64,000 nucleotides of DNA. It comes from Ampullaceana balthica. Taxonomy: Eukaryota; Mollusca; Gastropoda; Lymnaeidae. The notes under the pieces are model-generated. The model saw only the letters and a list, made by a program, of their open reading frames with translations, was not told the DNA's origin and did not search any database. Positions 9,721 to 21,015 of this stretch are shown here, one piece after another (position 1 is the stretch's first letter; each line of letters starts with the position of its first letter). The stretch spans positions 613,501 to 677,500 of the forward strand of contig CALYLW010000320.1 of NCBI GenBank assembly GCA_944989445.1. Direction: 5' to 3'. The position numbers and the translations under genes are program-made.

Positions 9721-10388
9721 AGTAACATGACTTACATGATAGAAGTTTTGTCCTCAAATGAGCATAGTGTAGTATTTATTTATAAGGCAATCTGACCAAA
9801 CTATCAATAATAACTTCCGCCATTTATGATCTAAATTTGAGCAACGCAAAGAGATTATTTTTTGTAACATAAGATTTGGTTTTCTACTTTAAAAAAAATA
9901 TTTCAAAGTCTTCAAAACAGAATGTTATATTAAAAAACAGATGACACTTTGTTTTTCTATTTTTCTATTTATTTTTTGTTATCATTTTTTTCTAATGAAT
10001 GATGTTTGTTTCGAAAAAAAGGTTATGTCATTGGTTCATTTTTGGTGCAGCACGCCGTGCTGCACGGTGTGTGGAAAATGTTGTAATTACGTTTTTATAG
10101 GATGCGACATAAATCAAATGTTTTTTAAAAATCAACAACAAACTAAAAACATCCAACAAATAATAAGAAGTTTTTCTTCCATTTGTAAGTATACAATTTG
10201 CTGTAACGACAGGCTTTTAACAAGGAAACCTTTAACGAAGAAAAGTTGTCAACAATAGACCCGTACTAGAAATATGCATTTTCTGTATGGTACCCATCTA
10301 ACAAAGATAACATAGACTAATTAGAGGAAATTAAAAGATTCAATACTGGTAAATAATCACTTCCTGACAAGAGTAACTCCATTCATCA
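9721..10388. other. AT-rich non-coding stretch
   Basis: A plus-strand 105-codon frame (9941-10258) consists mainly of F, C, K and N codons from AT-rich DNA. I do not consider it a gene. No other feature was recognised. Confidence 0.5.
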
Positions 10389-11085
10389 TCAGTCCCGTGA
10401 CCGTTGCGGTCGTTGGGGGGAGCGCATGGACACATCAACAGATAACGACCTCCACATATGCCTATTTTGAGCGGTGGTCAATAATTCATGCAATTCCATC
10501 CCTGTCCATTCCTTTATGTTGTCCAGCCAGCTTTTCCGTTGTCGACCTCTTCGCCGGCCCCCTTCTACAGTGCATTGAAGGATACTTTTTGTCAGGGTAT
10601 CATGTCGCAGTACATGTCCGAACCATGCCATCTTGCGTCTCTTAATTGATGTTATGATGGTTTCTTGATGACCTGCAATAGAGTTTATTCTTTCCCAGAC
10701 ATATTCATTGGTCTTGAGTTCTAAATAGAAGATCTGGAGAATTTTCCTCATGCATTTGTTTTCAAATGCCTGCAGCTTGCTTTCACTGGCTGCCATTAAT
10801 GTCCAGGTCTCACATCCGTAAAGGACAATGGTTTTAACGAGAGCTCTGTAAAGCCTGAGCTTTGTTGGCAGGCTAATCTTTTTGCTGTTCCATATTGTGG
10901 TCAACTTCGTAATTGCGGCCATTGCCGACCCAATTCTAGCTAGAATTTCAGCTTCACATGTACCATCTCTGGATAAAATTGCTCCTAGATATTTAAAATT
11001 ATGTACCACCTCCAGCTTTTGTTGGTTCATTACGACGTTGGCCAAACTGGAAGCTGAGGAATAAACCAATATCTTGCTTAAGTTT
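10389..11085 (-). pseudogene. RTE-like LINE, ORF2 C-terminal fragment
   Basis: An uninterrupted minus-strand frame of about 230 codons encodes the C-terminal third of a retrotransposon reverse transcriptase. Motifs in order are NFKYLGAILSRDGTCEAEI, LPTKLRLYRALVKTIVLYGC, ETWTL, MRKIL, MAWFGHVLRHD, GGRRRGRQRKSWLDNIKEWTG, MWRSL and a final SPQRPQRSRD before the stop. This thumb-and-tail arrangement is characteristic of endonuclease-reverse transcriptases of the RTE/BovB type. The short 3' sequence after the stop contains TGATGATGAATGG, an RTE-style tail. The frame fails upstream of about 11085 (TAA), so the endonuclease and the catalytic palm are missing. No frameshift in the remaining part suggests a fairly young truncated insertion. 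Confidence 0.88.
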
Positions 11086-11120
11086 AATTAATTAAGAAAC
11101 ATTTGAAGTTGAACACTAGA

Positions 11121-11208
11121 GTATCTTATGTTATCTGTTACAGACGCTCCTTCTATACAGAAGATTATGGCGTCCTACGCTTATCTGTGGTTTGTGTTTA
11201 GTCCTGTG
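11121..11208 (-). mobile_element. LINE 3'-end fragment H3
   Basis: The plus strand reads TTATCTGTTACAGACGCTCC, TTCTATACAGAAGATTATGG and CGTCCTACGCTTATC. This is the best-preserved copy of the H core, in minus orientation. It lies just beyond the 5'-truncation point of the RTE-like fragment at 10389-11085. Confidence 0.6.
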
Positions 11209-11462
11209 TTCATTAACAAAGATTGTAAGAATTAATAATGCACAAAGCATTAAATTCAAACTTAAAATACAACAAAAATAAAAAATATAACCTAATGCAA
11301 ACCTCCGATAGAACTAGGGATAAAAACTCTTTTCTTTCTGCATTTGCAAGAATAAAATCTCGCCCTTCCCTTCTGGATTTCGGGCGTATAAAGCAGGATC
11401 AAAGCAGAAAAATCAACATTAAAAACTCGTTAAAAAAAAAGCAAGATTAATATTAAACCATC

Positions 11463-11513
11463 TTTAAGCGTAGGAAGCAAGTATAGAAAGTGCTTCTGTA
11501 ATGTATAAGATGA
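11463..11513 (+). mobile_element. LINE 3'-end fragment H4 (degraded)
   Basis: AAGCGTAGGAAGCAAGTATAG, then AAAGTGCTTCTGTAATGTATAAG: a diverged, short copy of the H core with its tail. Confidence 0.45.
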
Positions 11514-12540
11514 TTTAAAATAATAATAGAAAAATCGTAGTAAGAAAGAGGTTGTTATGAAGCCTGTTGTGATTTATTTGAAATACTTATTATTATTGCT
11601 TTCAAAATTAAGAAGCAATGCGCTGGTTTTATAATTCGGGGCTTTGTAACATTAAAACCAAGGATGATTAAAGTCCAAGTGATATTCAAGGTCATGTATG
11701 ATTCAAGGTCAATTATGATTCAAGGATGAGTGTGATTCGAGCGTAAGCCTTGACAAAAAATAAGGTGGAAAATAGTGACTATCAAAACACTTGCGCACAC
11801 TTACCCCAAACGCTTAATTTGAGTTTTAAAAAAATTACTTAACAACAAAAATATGTAAAGAAATGAATGGATCTCGTTTCCAAATATTCTAGCAAGATTA
11901 TACAGTTCAATTACTTTACTGTGGTATTTAGTGGATTAAATCACTGGAACAATTTTGCTTTAGTGAATAAATCGTGAAATTACGATTTTTCTGTAGTTCC
12001 GTATCAACTGCACAATAATTTAAATTTTAATAGAACTATGAGCACTACGATGACGAATATCGGGTCTATACGATTATAGATACGATTGTCGTCGACGATG
12101 TAGCAAAGAATTGGAAGTAATCAGAAGCTTAATCTTGACTTAAAAGAAAAAATCTGTAATAACTGATTTAAAAGACTTTAGTAGTGATTTTGTAAGTACC
12201 CCACTTGGAGAATTGTGCTTTACTTACACAGCTAGGGTTCGTAGATTTGTTGTAATATTATTTCTTGATTCGTTTAGTTACACATAAAATGTGAGGATTA
12301 AATGAACAAGTACCCAATTAATAAAATAAGAAAATATATCACTCGACTGGAAAATCACACACAAAAATGTTGTCTTTGACTATGCTCTATACTTAATCTT
12401 GAAGAAAAGTAGCAAAGGGATATCATTTCTCTTTTTTTAATTATCAATATTTAAATTGTTATCTACCTTGGTTAACTATTTTGATATCAGGAGCAACTTG
12501 TACTCACTTATACTAAGACGGAGAATAGGATTTTTGAACA
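11514..12540. other. AT-rich non-coding stretch
   Basis: Only a short degenerate repetition of GATTCAAGGTCA / GATTCAAGG (about 11660-11745) stands out. No gene is seen. Confidence 0.5.
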
Positions 12541-12670
12541 AGCTATGAAACAAAATCACCATTAACATTCAAAACTCTAATGAAAATGAAAGACTAGACA
12601 TAAAAGGTGGATAAGCGTGGGACAAAATAATCTTCTGTATAGAAAGAGGGTCTTTAGTGTATAAGAAAAA
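12541..12670 (+). mobile_element. LINE 3'-end fragment H5
   Basis: It contains AACTCTAATGAAAATGAAAG, ACTAGACATAAAAGGTGGAT, ATCTTCTGTATAGAAAGAGG and a TATAAGAAAAAATAAATA tail. The block order is the same as at 27893-28016. Confidence 0.55.
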
Positions 12671-12789
12671 ATAAATACGTTTTGACATGACCTTTCCCCT
12701 AAGATAGGAGCTCATGGCAGAAAAGAGTTTTGACGAATGGTACGTCAGAGTTAAAGGAAGTAAGTCAAAACGATTGAGAAAGAAAACTG

Positions 12790-13195
12790 CATTACTCAAT
12801 AAAACAACCCCGTAAAAACAAAGTTTTTGACTATAAATCCCATATATATGAGACATAACTAAAAGTATTGATTATGTTCAAAAGTGACAAACATTTACAG
12901 ACTGAAACCAAATTATCTCCATTGGCTTTAAAACTAGGTCAAAACTCTAGCAGACGGCGACTAAACATTCTAAATAGTGATTTATATAGATAAACTAAAA
13001 ATGCATTAATTTAATTACAGTACGTTCGATCGATCTGAAATTTTGATACGATTTATTGTTGGGTGAGACGGGTCCGTGTGCCAAATTTCAGCTCGATGCC
13101 TGCACTGGAAGTGGGTCATTTTCGACTTTTGTTTTTCTGAGGGACGAACGACGAATGAGATGGCGGTGAAGTAATACAAGGGATTTATGCTTAAT
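12790..13195 (+). repeat. Mosaic of repeat families F and E
   Basis: Positions 12790-12866 match the family F end (CCCGTAAAAACAAAG, ACTATAAATCC). From 12884 the sequence matches the interior of the element at 25250-25616 (ACAAACATTTACAGACTGAA, CTAGCAGACG, CATTCTAAATAGTGAT) and the shared core GATCGATCTGAAATTTTGAT. It ends near 13195 with AAGGGATTTATG, F-like. Confidence 0.55.
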
Positions 13196-13414
13196 AAAAT
13201 TTCTAATACCTTTTGGTGTAAATATGAAACAATGTTTCTGTCTCGAAGTGTCTCTATTCATTTGTCTGTGTAACTGGATATTTGTATTTATTTGTTTGTA
13301 TATTTGTATCTCTCTGTTTGTATATGTGTGTCTCTGTGCCTGCATGCATCTCTATGCGTTTAAAGCACAGTCTGCGTGATGTGCTTCTCTTATTACATGT
13401 ATTACAAACGCTTA

Positions 13415-13592
13415 GAGGCCGTCCATAAATGATGTCACGCACCTAGGCGGGGGAGGGGGGTCACACTGTTGTGACGATGCGTGATGAGGGGGAGGGAGGG
13501 GGGTTGAAGAAATGTGACGTCACATCAAAAGGGTAACTTTAAATAAAACTTCCACTAAATATTTCGTCGCTTAGAATTTATTTAATGACATT
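13415..13592. mobile_element. PIF/Harbinger-like MITE, family B, left part
   Basis: It begins GAGGCCGTCCATAAATGATG directly after TTA (13412-13414) and continues through GGGGTCACACTGTTGTGACG and ATGTGACGTCACATC into ATTTATTTAATGACATT. It then loses similarity, so the right end is missing. Confidence 0.6.
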
Positions 13593-13827
13593 TTTTTTCG
13601 TTTTTTTCCTTTTTTTTTATTTTAAAAATCAGTGCCTCTCAATGTGCCGGTCGGTAGGCCATCAGACGCTGGTTGGCGTAAGCTATCAAGACACGAAAAT
13701 TAAATCTAATTATAATCCTTGAAGTTTGAGAATCCACAAGATAACGTATGAAATTGTTACACTGCGTCGCAGTGGCGTAGCTAGAACTTTTGCCGCCCGG
13801 GGCGGTCTCCAATTTGCCGCCCTTTTT

Positions 13828-14193
13828 GGGGCGTCCATAAATGACGTCACGCACGTGAGTCACACATTTGACATCACATCAAAAACGCGCAACTTTAAGT
13901 AAAAGTTCCACTTAAATATATGATTACCGACAATTTATGTAATGACGTTTTACATGGCTTCACGCATGTTACGATATTACAATGCAGCCTTACACTAAAA
14001 AACATATTTAGATGACAAATTTTTTTTTGAAACACGCTCATTTTCAAATAGAAAATACGGCTTTTATGGAGGGGGGGGGGCGCTTTGTGACGTCATATTG
14101 ATGAAGGGGTCTAAGCTTTTGTGACGATGTGAGACGAGGGGGGAGGGGGGGGGAATCAGCCAAAATCGCGTGACGTCATTTTTGACAGGCCCC
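13828..14193. mobile_element. PIF/Harbinger-like MITE, family B, complete (366 bp)
   Basis: The left terminus GGGGCGTCCATAAATGACG and the right terminus CGTCATTTTTGACAGGCCCC are inverted. TTA follows the right end and TTT precedes the left. Both sub-terminal regions carry GTGACG...GGGGGG blocks on opposite strands. TWA target duplication and GG-start ends fit PIF/Harbinger; no coding capacity. Confidence 0.7.
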
Positions 14194-15730
14194 TTAAGTC
14201 AATCATATGATTTTTTTATTATAAATTACTAAACGTGAATAAATAATTGTTATTTAAACGAAGTAAAGGTGGGGAACATATTTACCATTGCATGCCCTAT
14301 TTATCTAAGCAGTAATAAAAGAGGCCGCGTAAGATGATATATACAAGAAACTTTTTTAAAGGCCACAAGAAAGTTATTGAGGTCGCAAAAAAAAATGAGT
14401 CAAAACATATTCCAAATTTACAACCAAAAACATTACCAATTAATTTGCTTTTATTTTGTATTTATAAATACATGTATATGTTTGTTTTTATAAGTAAAGA
14501 AATAGTATACATTAGTATGTAAACATATTTATATATTTACTTTCCTAACTTTCCTGGTAGAAAAATCGTGTATTATGCTATTACAATTTTAATTATTTGT
14601 AATATCTTGTTCTATGGACAATATTGCAAGATTTTGTAGTTTTAAATCACTCATTGTGAAACGAAGATAATTTTTATCAACTTCAGTTTGGAGAAGTTCC
14701 TTTCACAACTAGATACACTGTTTGCAATTGTTGAAAAACTTCTTAGCAAAATTATAATGTTGGGTACAGAATTTATAATTTATTATGTTGAATATATTTT
14801 AATAGATCAAAGGGGCCTTTCCCCCGTTTTTCGAACATAATGCCTCTTCTTGTTGTGGGGGTACAGCCAGGCTGTTCGTAGGCAACTGCAACATATGCGG
14901 CCCCATTGGGCCCCACGCTTTCATAGGCCCACCTATCTTAATTTTCACTTATTATCCAAGACGCTTGAAATTTTAAATTATGTCTTTTTTTATTTTATTT
15001 ATGTTGTTATGGTGTTTATTAATGGAGAAATTTAAATATTTACATGTTCTTGCAATTAATTTTGATAATGTTCTATAAAATAGACGAATTCAAATTATTT
15101 AAATATCTATAATTATTTGTAGAGGCGTACAATTTTTAATGAATAACAGTACATTATTTGAAAAAAACAACAACACAAATTATGTGTGCTACTTTAATGC
15201 AATAAAAATAAAATATATATCATTTTTAGTAAGTTACGTTACAATACATTTTTGAAAACTGAAACAGTAATATAAATTACTACTTGGAAGTTAAACACAA
15301 TATTTGAACCACCATGCCATGTAGGTACTTATTAGTATTATTAGCGCATCATTCTGCGCATGTCGAAATTCCACGCAAAAACTGTCGTGTCGATATTATT
15401 ATTAACAGCATATATATATATAATTTGGCCCAGCGGGGTGTTTTCTTGTTTTTTTTATATTTTTATAATTTTTTTTTAGGTTTCTTATAAAAGCGACATC
15501 TATGACGTATACCGCTTAATTTTCTAAACAAATTGATACCCTTTTTGGGCGATTTTAATTTTTTGAACGGTTTATTGTTAGTTATAACAAAAACTATGCA
15601 GTCAAACAAATGTTGCGCAAATCCGTTTATTAAGACTCGAAATTAAGATTATTTTTGTTTCAGCTTGGTTTTCCCCCCTTTAAAAGAAAAAGGGTGGTTG
15701 TAGGAAATGGCTTTACTTTTCAAATGCACA
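14194..15730. other. Interior of the 2-kb hAT-like element
   Basis: AT-rich, no transposase-like frame longer than about 60 codons. A TATATA run lies near 15410. A GC-richer patch at about 14820-14935 (GGCCCCATTGGGCCCC) may be another old transposon end. Confidence 0.45.
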
Positions 15731-15803
15731 CAAATGCCGCCCCAAAATGTGTGCCGCCCGGGGCTGACCGCCCCTACCACCACCCCCCCTAGCTTCGCCA
15801 CTG

Positions 15804-16220
15804 CTGCCTCGTTTGATGTTGACATCAAAGCATTTGTGAATCTGTGAAGTAAGCGCAGCTCCGTTTGGTTCTCTCAAGGCAGGAGTCGTCGAACGTTTTC
15901 GCCCGTTACCCCAAAATATACAAGTTTATGTGTGCTTTACCCCCCCCCCAGACTCTAGGTCCTGCTCACATGACTCGGGGATTTGGGGGAGCGTCGTTAG
16001 CCCCGAAAAAGCTACTGGTGAGTTTTAAAAGCATGACAAGTGTCTAAAAATGATCTGAATAGGATTATGTGTAGATATTTTAAGTCAAAACGACACGGAA
16101 TATACTTTTTCTTTAAAAGGGGAGGGGGATATATTTGATAGAATTCAAAACGTTTTGAGTTTGATATAATTGTTCGATTCGTTTTTGGTCAAACACCCCT
16201 GGCCATTCTAGTCTTCTAGA
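15804..16220. other. Non-coding stretch
   Basis: No gene. A CCCCCCCCC run lies at about 15940. The region appears to be old repeat sequence. Confidence 0.4.
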
Positions 16221-16406
16221 CAGTGCTTCTCAAAGTGGTGGTCCGCGGACTGGTGCCGGTCCGTGGGCCATCCGCGGAAGGTCCGCAGATGTTCTCATAA
16301 AAGGACAGAAAAAATTGTCAGTGCAGGGGAACATAGTGCACCATTCCCTGGTGCAATGGAAAAAATTCCTGCCGGTCCGCCATACTAAAAAGTTTGAGAA
16401 GGACTG
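16221..16406. mobile_element. hAT-like MITE, CAGTGCTTCTCAAA family
   Basis: It begins CAGTGCTTCTCAAAGTGGTG and ends GTTTGAGAAGGACTG, inverted with one change. The interior has GGTCCGCGGAC and GGCCATCCGCGG motifs. It is homologous, in opposite orientation, to the copies at 47360-47544 and 55810-55994. The flanking 8 bp (CTTCTAGA and TGGATGTT) do not match, so the duplication has decayed. Confidence 0.75.
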
Positions 16407-16689
16407 TGGATGTTATATGTCCCAAAATGAATCTGCATTACCCCCAAGAATTCCCTTTTTGACCCCAGATTAGGTTATTTACCTCTGTTCGCCGACCTCT
16501 TTCTTACGGGATGCCCGTCAGTCAATTGAGGGATTTAAAAAAAATACATTTTTAAAAATTATATTTTAAAATATTTTTTTTAAAACAAAGCCGTGATGAT
16601 TAATAGTCATTGTTTAATTTGTATGCATTAAAATAAAATATAATCTAAGGATGTTAACACAGTTCGTTTTCTGAAGTCCGGTTCAACGT

Positions 16690-16948
16690 TTATAAAAAAA
16701 TGCTTCACGCGGGTTACGATATTACAATGTAGATCTTCACTAAATAAAAAATAAATACTCAATTGACAATAAAAGTGATTTGAAACATACTTATTGTCAA
16801 ATAGAAAATAAAGTGTGTTATTTTTGTGTCAAAGATTTGTGACGTATTTTTAGAGGGGGGGGGGTCTAAGTTTTTGTGACGACGCGTGACGAGGGAGGGG
16901 GGTTAAAAAATCGGCAAAAATCGCGTGACGTCATTTATGGACGGCCCC
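16690..16948. mobile_element. PIF/Harbinger-like MITE, family B, right part
   Basis: It matches the right part of 13828-14193 (GCTTCACGCGGGTTACGATA, GGGGGGGGTCTAAG, TTTTGTGACGACGCGTGACG) and ends CGTCATTTATGGACGGCCCC followed by TTA. The left end is absent. Confidence 0.65.
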
Positions 16949-17144
16949 TTACACGTGCCCGTTGTTGCAATGTGTCTTTGTATGTGTGTGTCAAGAGATT
17001 GGAACATAAATCCTTAAGCAAGATACACACATGTAAATAATCCGCTTAAAAAGAAATGGATAAAAAAAAACAAAAAAGTTGTCACCTTCTACTTCTACTT
17101 CTAAGGAATTGTTTGCGATGTCTGCCAGCATCCACAAGACCTTA

Positions 17145-17275
17145 GGGACAGTCCTTCAATGACGTCCCCCACTTGGGGGGGGGGAGGGGTCACACGTTTG
17201 TGACGAGATCTGACGAGGGGCGGAGAAGGAGGGAAATATACCAAAATTAGCGTGACGTCATTTATGGACGGCCTC
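17145..17275. mobile_element. Short PIF/Harbinger-like MITE, family B (131 bp)
   Basis: GGGACAGTCCTTCAATGACG on the left, CGTGACGTCATTTATGGACG and GCCTC on the right, flanked by TTA (17142-17144 and 17276-17278). An internal deletion leaves little more than the two sub-terminal GTGACG/G-run blocks. It is a good minimal form of the family. Confidence 0.75.
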
Positions 17276-17911
17276 TTACGTTCCTGTTAGCATTTTTTAA
17301 AAACAAAAAACAATGACGTCATGTTTTAGAAACAAAACAAAAAAAGAGAAGTGTAAAAGGTGGGGTGGGGAGAAAGGGTTGCCAAGTTGTTCCATTTTTA
17401 TCGTAATGAACCCCGCACGCCACGTGGCAGTTGTTTAAGTCACCGTCAATCGAACTGAAGGTAAGGTCTAACGATCGGGTCCACCCAATGAGAGATTCGT
17501 TTTTTATTGGCAGCAGGAAGTTATCAGTCTTGAGTGTGATGTGTGGTTGCAGGAGTTAAAGGAATGAGGCGACAGGTAGAAAAGGGGAAAGGGGTGGGAG
17601 GTGATATTCTAAAATATCGTATAAATGGGAAGGTTTTCGGTTAATTTTAAGTAGATTTAAAGTAAGATTTTTTTTTAAATTCTAAATTTGAAAAACAAAA
17701 ATCTATTTATAGGTTTTCCAATTGATCTCACCCACGATTCCCATTAACGAATAATTAATTTAAAGAGAGAGAGAGAGAGAGATCTGTTTGAACGTTCAGC
17801 TGTTGTTATTGTTAGGTTTTTTTATTTATTTATTTATTTATTTTTTATTATTTTTTTTTGTAATACAAATTTTAAGATAACAAATAACGCATGTACCGAT
17901 TTTGTTTTATT
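17276..17911. other. Non-coding stretch with microsatellites
   Basis: (GA)n at about 17764-17781 and (TTTA)n at about 17820-17845. No gene is seen. Confidence 0.55.
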
Positions 17912-19780
17912 GAGTCTTTACCCAGTCCTACTGACTTTATATACAATGATAGATAGCATTTGGTCGGTGGAAGACAATAGAGAAGGTATTGCAACCTATC
18001 GAGTCTTTACCCAGTCCTACTGACTTTATATACAATGATAGATAGCATTTGGTCGGTGGAAGACAATAGAGAAGGTATTGCAACCTATCGAGTCTTTACC
18101 CAGTCCTACTGACTTTATATACAATGATAGATAGCATTTGGTCGGTGGAAGACAATAGAGAAGGTATTGCAACCTATCGAGTCTTTACCCAGTCCTACTG
18201 ACTTTATATACAATGATAGATAGCATTTGGTCGGTGGAAGACAATAGAGAAGGTATTGCAACCTATCGAGTCTTTACCCAGTCCTACTGACTTTATATAC
18301 AATGATAGATAGCATTTGGTCGGTGGAAGACAATAGAGAAGGTATTGCAACCTATCGAGTCTTTACCCAGTCCTACTGACTTTATATACAATGATAGATA
18401 GCATTTGGTCGGTGGAAGACAATAGAGAAGGTATTGCAACCTATCGAGTCTTTACCCAGTCCTACTGACTTTATGTATAATGATAGATAGCATTTGGTCG
18501 GTGGAAGACAATAGAGAAGGTATTGCAACCTATCGAGTCTTTACCCAGTCCTACTGACTTTATATACAATGATAGATAGCATTTGGTCGGTGGAAGACAA
18601 TAGAGAAGGTATTGCAACCTATCGAGTCTTTACCCAGTCCTACTGACTTTATATACAATGATAGATAGCATTTGGTCGGTGGAAGACAATAGAGAAGGTA
18701 TTGCAACCTATCGAGTCTTTACCCAGTCCTACTGACTTTATATACAATGATAGATAGCATTTGGTCGGTGGAAGACAATAGAGAAGGTATTGCAACCTAT
18801 CGAGTCTTTACCCAGTCCTACTGACTTTATATACAATGATAGATAGCATTTGGTCGATGGAAGACAATAGAGAAGGTATTGCAACCTATCGAGTCTTTAC
18901 CCAGTCCTACTGACTTTATATACAATGATAGATAGCATTTGGTCGGTGGAAGACAATAGAGAAGGTATTGCAACCTATCGAGTCTTTACCCAGTCCTACT
19001 GACTTTATATGCAATGATAGATAGCATTTGGTCGGTGGAAGACAATAGAGAAGGTATTGCAACCTATCGAGTCTTTACCCAGTCCTACTGACTTTATATA
19101 CAATGATAGATAGCATTTGGTCGGTGGAAGACAATAGAGAAGGTATTGCAACCTATCGAGTCTTTACCCAGTCCTACTGACTTTATATACAATGATAGAT
19201 AGCATTTGGTCGGTGGAAGACAATAGAGAAGGTATTGCAACCTATCGAGTCTTTACCCAGTCCTACTGACTTTATATACAATGATAGATAGCATTTGGTC
19301 GGTGGAAGACAATAGAGAAGGTATTGCAACCTATCGAGTCTTTACCCAGTCCTACTGACTTTATATACAATGATAGATAGCATTTGGTCGGTGGAAGACA
19401 ATAGAGAAGGTATTGCAACCTATCGAGTCTTTACCCAGTCCTACTGACTTTATATACAATGATAGATAGCATTTGGTCGATGGAAGACAATAGAGAAGGT
19501 ATTGCAACCTATCGAGTCTTTACCCAGTCCTACTGACTTTATATACAATGATAGATAGCATTTGGTCGGTGGAAGACAATAGAGAAGGTATTGCAACCTA
19601 TCGAGTCTTTACCCAGTCCTACTGACTTTATATACAATGATAGATAGCATTTGGTCGGTGGAAGACAATAGAGAAGGTATTGCAACCTATCGAGTCTTTA
19701 CCCAGTCCTACTGACTTTATATACAATGATAGATAGCATTTGGTCGATGGAAGACAATAGAGAAGATATTGCAACCTCGT
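17912..19780. repeat. 89-bp satellite, 21 near-identical copies
   Basis: The unit begins GAGTCTTTACCCAGTCCTAC and ends GGTATTGCAACCTATC. Starts fall at 17912 plus multiples of 89, with the last at 19692. Variation is minimal: three units have GGTCGATGG in place of GGTCGGTGG, one has TATGTATAATG, one has TATGCAATG. Such uniformity indicates very recent expansion or gene conversion. Confidence 0.95.
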
Positions 19781-20375
19781 CCAGTGGGTTACCGAGGCCG
19801 GATTTGTGAGACCATTCTCCAATGCAAAAGGAACCTGAATTTTGGTTAATTGTTACGACCTTTTGCGATGCTTTCTTTGTTGCTATTGTTTGTTAATGGC
19901 ATAATCTGCCTGTTGGACCCCAAGGTAGCCCACGGTCACCAGCTAGGACATTGGACATGCAGCAATGATCTACCCTTTTCCAATCTCAACCCTGGCTTTC
20001 TTCTTGTTCCCAAAGGGTTTTGCTACATTTGACAACTATCCCAGCAACATGATCTTTTAAGAAATAAAAAAAAATGACCTGCTCTCAATTATCTTCTACT
20101 TCTGCACGACCTAAACTGCGAAGGTGATTCTTGACCAAAGTAGAGAAAATACCACGCATTTTGTTAAAGTCAGGCAATTTCAGAAAATAAAGGATTGAAT
20201 AGGGCACAGGTAAAGCTGAAAAGCTTATTTGGAATTATGAAACCCCAACACCCCATAAACCTCGTGTTTTTGCTCTCACATGGTGACAGCTTTCTTTCAC
20301 TTTCTTTGTCTTTTTTACCATTATGAACCTTCGTCTTGCGCGTGTCTTCTCTTTAGGATTGATGCCTTTGTCGGG
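19781..20375. other. Non-coding stretch
   Basis: Unique-looking sequence of more balanced composition; no frame above about 60 codons and no splice-supported exon was recognised. Confidence 0.45.
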
Positions 20376-20885
20376 GTTAAGTTTTACTTTTTAAATCCTT
20401 TATATTAACTCGTGGTGTCTGCACCCTTGATTGCTTGCGTGTCGCCAAAACTTTGGATCTATTTTAACCCACTTCCTCGTAAGCTAGCGAGCTGAAATTT
20501 TGCAGGCAGTTTCGTACCGATGATAAAAACATTGTATCAAAATTTCAGATCGATCACATGTACCGTAATTGAATTATTGATTTTTTCGATTATTTTATTT
20601 ATTCCTCTGTATCATGTTATTTTTTAGATAGAGTGTAAGGGTGCGCATTATATTAAACAACCTTTCCTTTCGCGCAATAAGGTGCGTATTTTATTGACAA
20701 CACTTTTTATAAACATATTCCTGATCAGTGCGCATTATATTAAACATGTCTTATGATACATAACTACAATTTTGTATTTTTGGATGGTCTTGCGTTGCGT
20801 ATTATAATGAACATTCTTTTAGTTACGTCTCATACATAAAGGATTTATAGTAAAAAACTTGGTTTTTTACGGGTTTTTTAAATTA
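20376..20885 (-). mobile_element. Family F element, uninterrupted
   Basis: Ends are inverted: TTTTTAAATCCTTTATATTA on the left and CATAAAGGATTTATAGTAAA on the right. Read on minus it collinearly matches 1651-2897 without the reverse-transcriptase insertion, so it shows the empty site. Internal landmarks are GCGCATTATATTAAAC, CGCGCAATAAGGTGCG and the core CAAAATTTCAGATCGATC. Confidence 0.7.
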
Positions 20886-21015
20886 AAAAACGTTCTTTTT
20901 TGTTGTTTATATTAGTTCGCTAAGGAAGACTTTTTGTCCACACGTTCTCAGGCTTTGCTCATACCCCAAACATTTTAGCACGTTCCAAAAATATCTGTGC
21001 TGGTCGCTTTGTATT

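Larger units (their letters stand above)
13770..15803. mobile_element. hAT-like element, CAGTGGCGT family, about 2.0 kb
   Basis: The ends CAGTGGCGTAGCTAG and CTAGCTTCGCCACTG are inverted. The flanking 8 bp are CTGCGTCG (13762-13769) and CTGCCTCG (15804-15811), seven of eight matching. Next to each end are GCCGCCCGGGGC-type blocks. The interior has no transposase, so it is non-autonomous. It contains a complete family B MITE (13828-14193), which is therefore younger. Confidence 0.75.

Noticed and set aside
16213..16414. 8-bp target duplication for the hAT-like MITE at 16221
   Set aside because: CTTCTAGA and TGGATGTT do not match, so only the inverted ends support the call.
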